Source: Schistocephalus solidus
Lineage: Eukaryota > Platyhelminthes > Cestoda > Diphyllobothriidea > Diphyllobothriidae
Assembly: GCA_017591395.1 (NCBI GenBank)
Contig: WEDG01001497.1
Span: 62,001 to 126,000 of the forward strand
DNA: 64,000 nt
Reading direction: 5' to 3'
Part shown: positions 51,010 through 57,800 of the stretch, one piece after another
Layout: each line of letters opens with the position of its first letter
Position numbering within the stretch: position 1 is the stretch's first letter
Translations under genes and position numbers: made by a program
The notes under the pieces: generated by a model
The model's database searches: none
Told to the model about the DNA's origin: nothing
Seen by the model: the letters and a program-made list of their open reading frames with translations, nothing else

Positions 51010-51250
51010 TAGACCCAAACTTTGGAGACTCTGGCCATACTTTCGATCTTCGTGAAGGTAACGTTTCAGGCCAAGACATTTAAAAGACGGAGCGGCTAAC
51101 GCTTGAGGCGAACTCCATCAACACGCATCTTGACCTTCCTGTAGCCTATAATGTTTTACGTTACTATGTACAGGATGCTGAGGACAAGATGGCCACTCAG
51201 AACCCGAGGAAGCTGCACAGACACTCCGAGGACAAACTCATTCGATGAAG
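51010..51250 (+). mobile_element. Possible PLE N-terminal coding fragment, tentative
   Basis: A 54-codon open stretch (51084-51245) includes KTERLTLEANSINTHLDLP and YYVQDAEDKMA, and ends RKLHRHSEDKLIR. The pattern (acidic/basic helix, then 'RKL.RH..KL') loosely resembles the region before the RT in flatworm PLEs. No RT follows; the SINE array begins about 450 bases downstream. Confidence 0.25.
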
Positions 51251-51669
51251 AAAATGAGCCGTCAAACCTAAAAACACTGTCAGAGACTCAGTCGCCCCCT
51301 CCCACATCGAATGAATGACGCATGACACACGCAGCTGGACTGTCCGCTAAACATCCACAAAAGAACCCAGGTGACGAACAACAAAAAATCGATCAGACTG
51401 AGGCCTATAAACCGGTCATCCATGGCACACCACTTCCGGTTCTGTTTGATAAATGGTTGTTAACGCGCTGAAAATGAGGTGCCGATCAAGTTCTCCAAAA
51501 CGTCAGAACAAGAATAAATGTGTTCCGGTGAGCCCGCCTTATTTATCAAACGGACTAATTTAGTCTTAAAAATCTGGTTGGCAAATTGGTACTGTGTCTT
51601 GACGTGCAACTTGGTAATAAATTTGCATGATAGTATTTGTTTTTGATATAATGAGCTTTGGCTGGCATT

Positions 51670-51670
<1 letters not shown>

Positions 51671-51707
<37 letters not shown>
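51671..51707. repeat. (AT)n microsatellite at left edge of SINE array
   Basis: An uninterrupted AT repeat of about 37 bases directly abuts the first array unit. A longer AT repeat abuts the other end of the complex. Confidence 0.95.
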
Positions 51708-51710
<3 letters not shown>

Positions 51711-51843
51711 AGTGTGGGGCTCACCGATCTGCTTAAGGAACATACATGTTCCGTTGTGCCCTGGAGCTCAGACTAGAGCCCTCGCAGGCGGTCGCATAGC
51801 GACGTGTAGCATATGATGGAATGGAACCGACAAAGACAAGGGA

Positions 51844-51888
51844 GACCGGAATGGCCATTTCTGGCTTATTAGCCGTCATCAGCCAGTC
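51844..51888 (-). ncRNA. Hammerhead-ribozyme-like motif, array unit 1
   Basis: Minus-strand order: stem I 5' GACTGG (51888-51883), core CTGATGA (51882-51876), C, stem II GGCT-AATA-AGCC, A, core GAA (51861-51859), stem III ATGGCCAT (51858-51851), T at position 17 (51850), stem I 3' CCGGTC (51849-51844). Stem I forms six pairs with one G-U. Stem II forms four pairs, but its base is a C-A mismatch where known hammerheads prefer G-C. Stem III is a self-complementary 8-mer, so a monomer would have only two pairs and a GGCC loop, while a dimer would have a full helix. The predicted cleavage triplet is AUU, an allowed NUH. A competing hairpin (CTGGCT with AGCCAG) could form instead. Confidence 0.62.
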
Positions 51889-51916
51889 ATACCCAATCCC
51901 AAGTGTGGCACACCTG

Positions 51917-51971
51917 GGATTCGAACCCGCGACCTTTGGTATTTGAGTCGAATGCTCTACCATTTGAGCCA
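51917..51971 (-). promoter_or_regulatory. Pol III A box and B box, array unit 1
   Basis: TGGCTCAAATGG (51960-51971) fits the A-box consensus, and GGTTCGAATCC (51917-51927) is an exact B box. The D-arm stem GCTC/GAGC can form, but the T stem keeps only three pairs and the acceptor stem does not close, so this is a tRNA-derived internal promoter. B boxes at matching places are 52217-52227, 52520-52530, 52823-52833, 53127-53137 and 53425-53435. Confidence 0.75.
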
Positions 51972-52145
51972 CGGGCTCGTTGTTTTGTCGGTTGTGATCG
52001 GGAATATGATGATAGTGTGGGGCTCACCGATCGCTTAAGGAACATACATGTTCCGTTGTGCCCTGGAGCTCAGACTAGAGCCCTCGCAGGCGGTCGCATA
52101 GCGACGTGTAGCATATGATGGAATGGAACCGACAAAGACAAGGGA

Positions 52146-52190
52146 GACCGGAATGGCCATTTCTGGCTTATTAGCCGTCATCAGCCAGTC
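52146..52190 (-). ncRNA. Hammerhead-like motif, array unit 2
   Basis: Identical to the unit 1 motif in core and all stems, although unit 2 has small deletions on both sides of it. Confidence 0.6.
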
Positions 52191-52446
52191 ATACCCAATC
52201 CCGCGTGGCACACCTGGGATTCGAACCCGCGACCTTTGGTATTTGAGTCGAATGCTCTACCATTTGAGCCACGGGCTCGTTGTTTTGTCGGTTGTGATCG
52301 GGAATATGATGATAGTGTGGGGCTCACCGATCTGCTTAAGGAACATGCATGTTCCGTTGTGCCCTGGAGCTCAGACTAGAGCCCTCGCAGGCGGTCGCAT
52401 AGCGACGTGTAGCATATGATGGAATGGAACCGACAAAGACAAGGGA

Positions 52447-52491
52447 GACCGGAATGGCCATTTCTGGCTTATTAGCCGTCATCAGCCAGTC
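52447..52491 (-). ncRNA. Hammerhead-like motif, array unit 3
   Basis: Identical to the unit 1 motif. The distance from unit 1, 603 bases, is two repeat periods, so cleavage in tandem transcripts would release unit-length RNAs of about 300 nt. Confidence 0.6.
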
Positions 52492-52749
52492 ATACCCAAT
52501 CCCAAGTGTGGCACACCTGGGATTCGAACCCGCGACCTTTGGTATTTGAGTCGAATGCTCTACCATTTGAGCCACGGGCTCGTTGTTTTGTCGGTTGTGA
52601 TCGGGAATATGATGATAGTGTGGGGCTCACCGATCTGCTTAAGGAACATGCATGTTCCGTTGTGCCCTGGAGCTCAGACTAGAGCCCTCGCAGGCGGTCG
52701 CATAGCGACGTGTAGCATATGATGGAATGGAACCGACAAAGACAAGGGA

Positions 52750-52794
52750 GACCGGAATGGCCATTTCTGGCTTATTAGCCGTCATCAGCCAGTC
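52750..52794 (-). ncRNA. Hammerhead-like motif, array unit 4
   Basis: Identical to the unit 1 motif; 303 bases from the unit 3 motif. Confidence 0.6.
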
Positions 52795-53053
52795 ATACCC
52801 AATCCCAAGTGTGGCACACCTGGGATTCGAACCCGCGACCTTTGGTATTTGAGTCGAATGCTCTACCATTTGAGCCACGGGCTCGTTGTTTTTGTCGGTT
52901 GTGATCGGGAATATGATGATAGTGTGGGGCTCACCGATCTGCTTAAGGAACATGCATGTTCCGTTGTGCCCTGGAGCTCAGACTAGAGCCCTCGCAGGCG
53001 GTCGCATAGCGACGTGTAGCATATGATGGAATGGAACCGACAAAGACAAGGGA

Positions 53054-53098
53054 GACCGGAATGGCCATTTCTGGCTTATTAGCCGTCATCAGCCAGTC
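53054..53098 (-). ncRNA. Hammerhead-like motif, array unit 5
   Basis: Identical to the unit 1 motif; 304 bases from the unit 4 motif. Confidence 0.6.
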
Positions 53099-53357
53099 AT
53101 ACCCAATCCCAAGTGTGGCACACCTGGGATTCGAACCCGCGACCTTTGGTATTTGAGTCGAATGCTCTACCATTTGAGCCACGGGCTCGTTGTTTTTGTC
53201 GGTTGTGATCGGGAATATGATGATAGTGTGGGCTCACCGATCTGCTTAAGGAACATGCATGTTCCGTTGTGCCCCTGGAGCTCAGACTAGAGCCCTCGCA
53301 GGCGGTCGCATAGCGACGTGTAGCATATGATGGAACGGTACCGACATGCCAAAGGGA

Positions 53358-53398
53358 GACCGAATGCCATTTCTGGCTTATTAGCCGATCAGCCAGTC
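53358..53398 (-). ncRNA. Broken hammerhead-like motif, array unit 6
   Basis: Deletions remove part of the core (CTGATC replaces CTGATGA), one base of stem III and one base of stem I. It cannot fold as a hammerhead. The cluster of single-base losses resembles either decay or uncorrected sequencing error. Confidence 0.5.
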
Positions 53399-53535
53399 AT
53401 AATCAATCCTGCAGTGCACACCTGGGATTCGAACCCGCGACCTTTGGTATTTGAGTCGAATGCTGTACCATTTGAGCCACGGGCTCGTTGTTTTGTCGGT
53501 TGTGATCGGGAATATGATGATAGTGTGGGGCTCAC

Positions 53536-54284
53536 ATGGTAGAGCATTCAAATGGTAGAGCATTCGACTCAAATACCAAAGGTCGTGGTCTCGAATCCCA
53601 GGTGTGCCACACTCTGGGATTGGGCATGACTGGCTGATGACGGCTAATGTCAGAAATGGCCATTCCGGTCTCCCTTGTCTTTGTCGGTTCCATTCCATCA
53701 TATGCCACACGTCGCCATGCGACCGCCCGCGAGGGCTCTAGTCTGAGCTCCAGGGCACAACGGAACATGTATGTTCCGTCTGAGCCACGAATCGGTGATC
53801 TTCGCGCGCGATCAGCAATCCGATGATAGTGTACAAAACAACGAGCCCGTGGCTCCAGTCGGTAGAGCATTCGACTCAAATACCAAAGGTCGCGGGTTCG
53901 AATCCCAGGTGTTACCACTTGGGATTAGCATGACTGTGATGACGGCCAAGCCAGAAATGGCCATTCCGCACTTTGTCTGTTCATTTGCTCATTCTTATCT
54001 CCAGTCATGCTATGCCTGTTCACCGCGACGAGGCTCTTAGTCTGAGCTCCAGGGTGCGATAAACTGGAACATGTATGTTCCTGGCATAAGCATGTCGGTA
54101 GCCCCACATATCATCATATTCCCCGATCGACAACCGACTAAAAACAACGAGCCCATGTTCAATGGTAGAGCATTTCGACTCCAAAACCATAAGTCGATGT
54201 GGGTTCGAATCCCAGGTGCGCTACAATTTGGGATTGGGTATGACTGCTGATGACGGCCAATCATTCAGAAATGTCGGTTCCATT

Positions 54285-54286
<2 letters not shown>
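53536..54286 (+). repeat. Inverted part of the SINE array (2.5 diverged units)
   Basis: Here the same units run on the plus strand, so the whole complex is an inverted array with its centre near 53535. Unit A (53536-about 53840) starts with a short local duplication (GGTAGAGCATTC twice). Unit B (about 53845-54140) has an exact B box at 53895-53905. Unit C (about 54146-54286) has an exact B box at 54202-54212 and ends at TTCCATTCC followed by AT repeats, the same tail as the 30.8-kb copy. Compared with the left units these carry many small indels and substitutions. Confidence 0.85.
53628..53670 (+). ncRNA. Hammerhead-like motif, inverted unit A
   Basis: Stem I GACTGG/CCGGTC, CTGATGA, GAA and AUGGCCAU are present. 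Stem II has lost bases (GGCTAATGTCA) and is doubtful. Units B (53932-53969) and C (54242-54280) are more damaged: B reads CTGTGATGA and C has lost stem I on its 3' side. Confidence 0.4.

Positions 54287-54342
<56 letters not shown>
54287..54342. repeat. (AT)28 microsatellite
   Basis: An uninterrupted AT repeat between the SINE array and the inverted-repeat element. It may have grown from the SINE's AT tail. It generates the artificial Ile-Tyr repeat frames on both strands. Confidence 0.97.
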
Positions 54343-54346
<4 letters not shown>

Positions 54347-54851
54347 AGAAGAGGCAATCACGGGAACCATGTTTATATTGTCCTGACGTTTCAAAATCAA
54401 ACAAGATTTCATCGTCGGAGGTAAATATTGTACCACGCCTCACAGTATTTATAGGTGGAAACATTTCGGTTAATACGGGATTACTAAGATTTTTGAATTT
54501 TGCACACAGGAGGGGCTGGGTAGGGGGTGGAGATCCTCAGTCATCATGCGGCTTTATGAGCAGGGTGGTATTTCATCCTTGGCGATCATCCTTTGCCTGT
54601 TCACCGAGTCCGTGGTGGACTGGGGGAGGGCGCATGATGGCTTATTCTCAATGTGGTCTAGGGCCGGCGCTCGCACGTTGGCAGTAGTCGTCAGTACTCT
54701 CATCGACCGAAGCTGACGCCCCAGGCTGTTAATCATGGTTGCGATCACACCTCAGTGTGTATTCGCACCTGCCGGATAATATTTATAAATATATTGCTGA
54801 TAGAAGCAAAGATGCGTGTCCCCGGACATAAATGAGAAGATCGCCTTTTCT

Positions 54852-54855
<4 letters not shown>
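54343..54855. mobile_element. 513-bp element with terminal inverted repeats between AT tracts
   Basis: The left end GAGAAGAAGAGGCAATC (54343-54359) and the right end GATCGCCTTTTCTTCTC (54839-54855) are reverse complements at 15 of 17 positions, and AT repeats adjoin both ends. Inside the left end, the minus strand reads TGAAACGTCAGGACAATA, a string also found at 38.05 kb and typical of PLE terminal-repeat hammerheads. The interior is GC-richer than the flanks and has no readable coding domain. It may be a non-autonomous PLE relative, a retrozyme-like element or a MITE; target-site duplication cannot be judged because the target is (AT)n. Confidence 0.6.
54378..54425 (-). ncRNA. Degenerate PLE-type hammerhead-like motif
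   Basis: The minus strand reads CCTCCGACGATGAAATC, a loop, GATTTTGAAACGTCAGG. A GATGA half and a GAAAC-GTC half flank an AATC/GATT stem, and CCT/AGG could close stem I. The CUGAUGA core is altered (CGATGA), so I regard this as a relic at best. Confidence 0.3.

Positions 54856-54857
<2 letters not shown>
54832..54857. repeat. 9-bp hairpin at the right end of the TIR element
   Basis: ATGAGAAGA (54832-54840) and TCTTCTCAT (54849-54857) are exact reverse complements with an 8-base loop, so the right terminus can fold on itself as well as with the left terminus. Confidence 0.6.

Positions 54858-54889
<32 letters not shown>
54856..54889. repeat. (AT)17 microsatellite
   Basis: AT repeat at the right edge of the TIR element, the third such tract in this complex. 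Confidence 0.95.
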
Positions 54890-54891
<2 letters not shown>

Positions 54892-57800
54892 AGTACCCAC
54901 AACGTGCTTGCATTTTTGTGCCACTCCATGCAATTATGATGACAGACCACTTCCTAGCTGATGTTGTCTCTGAACCCATGGGAAAATTGGAAGGAGAAGG
55001 ACTGTCGCCCAAATCATAAGCTAATATTTTTAGTAATGAAAAGAAGTATATGTGATCGCTGGGACAAGAATTTCATTCACCTAAGGTTTTGGAATCACAC
55101 TTGAACCCAACATCAGAAAAAAATGCCTAGAATTAGGCAAAATGGAACAAAACGTTCCAAAAGGAAGCAGGATGACAGTTTTCTTCATTGTTCACTGAAC
55201 ACGTGCCACTATAACCCACTTAAGACTATGCACGGAGGGTATTTGTCAATTTTCATATTGTGCATAATTAGACAATGAATGTTGGAATCCAGTCTCCAGT
55301 AACTAAATGATATGATGAAGCCATTTTAAAGAGAAAATGGATTCAATTACGTTTTTACTTGCTCAGGAGTATCTTTATCGCCGACTCATTCTGAAAAAGC
55401 ATTTCTGGGAGAGGTTGTATTTTTAGATGAGCGTCAGATGTCAGCGTAGGTGAGCAGATGTGGGAAGAACTTCCCCGAGAATGCACTGTACTGAGCGCAA
55501 TTTCCAAGAACTGTCGACCACAGATAGTTGGAACGGCCATGAAATATGGAGAACAACTGATCTGATGGTCAACAACAGAGAACTTCAGTTCATCATAATC
55601 GTGCAGGTTCCATGTGGCATTTACCGACGTCAAATGGATACCGTACTATTGCCGCTCGAATGCGGTATGATTCTGATTCAGCAGAAGATTGCAGGCTTAT
55701 TTTTCTAGACTACAGCCAGCCTCTCTGCCTGTGGCTTGTGCAACATTTTGTTTCCCGCAAACAGCTTTGGACCTTAATCTTATAGAAAGTCCTTCTGCCT
55801 TTACCAAAAGAAATTGGAACAGGGCAAGAAACCAATATTCAGTCGGGAAAACTAGTCTTTGGTTGAAACAATTTTATTGACCATCTTGCCATAGACAAAT
55901 TAGTAGTTCCTTTGTCAGTCAAACTTTCAGATGTTTTACCCGCAAGCGACAATTAACAAAGTACTACTATGATGCATTTGTCATTGCTTTTCATTATTGT
56001 CTAGTTATATTATAATTTTCTCCCCTTTGCTGGCAGTCATATTAGGCCTATTAAAACTCCTTTGATGTTTTTCGATCAAGTAATTTATTTTTAGCTATTA
56101 AACGATAATTTATAGTACAACTATGTCTATTTTGAGCAACAATCGTTTCCTTAAGGTCTTATTACGTTCGTAGATGCGGGGTTGGTGGTTTCTGCATTGC
56201 AAGCATTATGTCCTACATTTGTCATCTTTCGCGAACTGCAAGTTTAAATTTTAGTGATGGCTATCCTCATAAGCGGCCGCAACGGATTTATTTAAAAGCC
56301 TATATCTTAGCGCAATGGAAATATCTATGGAGTATGATGCATTGGAATAAGCATACGAGCCCATTTAAGCAATCGCTCTTTATTGGAAAAGCATTTCAGG
56401 ATTCAGATTTAAATTTCATGAGATTGGTTACTGGCCGTGTACAAGGATAACATTCTCAATAAAGGTTGTTTGCTTTGAATACAGAAAACTAACTTTTTCA
56501 ATCAAATTCATCTTTATCTTATGTTTTAAAAGGGTCTTAAGAAAGCAAATGAGACATGAATTAGTTTTGCTGTAGTACTAGTGTAGAAGCCCATTCACGT
56601 AGACCGAAATTGCGTAATCGAGCTGCCTGTAAATGTGTCATTTGAGTTGTTCGGACAGCTTTCCACACATGACAGGTCCCCTGTCCAAGCTTCTCTTCTC
56701 TAGTAGAAAGTGAAGTTCACCAAGCTAATTGTTCCATTATCTGCCATCAGTGCGGTTGTTTCTCAGTCGTGGTTCGTAAAATATCCTACTGTTGCAGCTT
56801 TCTGCGACGCTATTACCTCAATAGTATCCCGGAATACACTAATGGAGCTCTTCCAAGTTAAAAGCATGGTCTTATCTCCTCTATCGCAGTAACAACCTCG
56901 AAATGGAGCATGACCAGTGTGCGAGGAAGATTACGCGCCCCCTTCGTAGTTAGCTCTTAAGGACAGCCAGTGTCTTGGTATCTCTAAATATCTTGCCACC
57001 TCAGCGCTGTGATTAACCCTCTGAGGCATTTTTAAACTCTACTCATTTTCCACATAATTGTATGAGCTCGTTTATTGATTAATAAAACATGTTTTTGTAA
57101 TTTGCCTTTTTAATCACAACGGGAACATTTGCACAAGTTTTTTAAAAACTGTTTAATTTCTTATACCGATCCATGTAAAAGATGGAAAATAATTGTTTTT
57201 CAAGGCAACACTAAAGTTGCAATTATCTTTTGCCTGTTTAAAAAGGTAAAATAAAAATGAAAAAAATAATATCCATAAGAGTTAGAATATTTTCTAGTGG
57301 GGGATTATTAAAAAATTTCAGGAACACCTGCGCTTTTGTTAGTTACTTTTTACTACCAAAATTTCTGATGGAATTATCCTGATTGTTTACTCCAAGTTCA
57401 GGCGGTTCTTTGGAAACTAGGATCGCACGTCTGATAGAGTAACGAGGTATTCGGGTTTCGACATTGAGCTCCTAATAAGCCGAAAAGATGAGAACGGTCA
57501 TACTCCAGCAGAAGTTTACTCTAGCCATTCAAAATCTTCAATGTCATTCACTTATATCGACTGTCAAAATGGGATTTATGGCAATTAATAATTCTAGGTG
57601 GTAACTGGTTTGAGGATTACAAGGTTTTCTTCAGAATTAGAACTTGCGAAGGTCACATAGTCGGCTAATAAATAGCAAATACTAGTACGATTACTGTTGC
57701 TCAAAAATTGATTTTATGTACGATTGTGCAGTAGGCATAATCTTTTGCTGGGAGCAAAACTTTTAATGTGTCTTGGTTGATTTCCAAGGTAATGAATGCG

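Larger units (their letters stand above)
51708..53535 (-). repeat. Tandem array of six tRNA-SINE units (about 303 bp each)
   Basis: Units run 51708-52010 (303), 52011-52310 (300), 52311-52613 (303), 52614-52917 (304), 52918-53221 (304) and 53222-53518 (297), plus 17 bases of a seventh. In minus-strand order each unit contains a tRNA-like head with A and B boxes, the body with a hammerhead-like fold, TTTGTCGGTTCCATTCC, a GTCGC-TAT-GCGAC palindrome, a GGAACATRCATGTTCC palindrome and GATCGGTGAGCCCC. Units 1-5 differ at only a few positions. Units 1 and 2 share the A variant in the 16-bp palindrome and units 3-6 share G; units 4 and 5 share an extra T before GTCGG. Such shared variants indicate recent stepwise duplication. 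Unit 6 has several single-base indels. A 79-codon peptide frame recurs in the units (starting MAQMVEHS); it is a translation of the tRNA head, not a gene. Confidence 0.92.

Noticed and set aside
51737..51752. Steroid-receptor-type response element
   Set aside because: GGAACA and TGTTCC resemble the half sites, but the spacer is four bases rather than three, and tapeworm context gives no support.
51900..51975. Functional tRNA genes in the array
   Set aside because: A and B boxes and the D stem are present, but the T stem has only three pairs, the anticodon stem is broken and the acceptor stem does not close. They are tRNA-derived SINE heads.
51733..53182. Repeated 79-codon protein frames (starting MAQMVEHS, about 300 bp apart) as a tandem gene family
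   Set aside because: They translate the tRNA-like head and body of the SINE unit antisense or sense, contain the B box as codons, and change whenever the unit has an indel. They are repeat artefacts.
51708..53535. CRISPR-like array
   Set aside because: The repeat unit is about 303 bp with no short repeat and unique spacer alternation, and the context is eukaryotic SINE DNA.
54162..54464. Ile-Tyr repeat proteins on both strands
   Set aside because: They are translations of the (AT)28 microsatellite.
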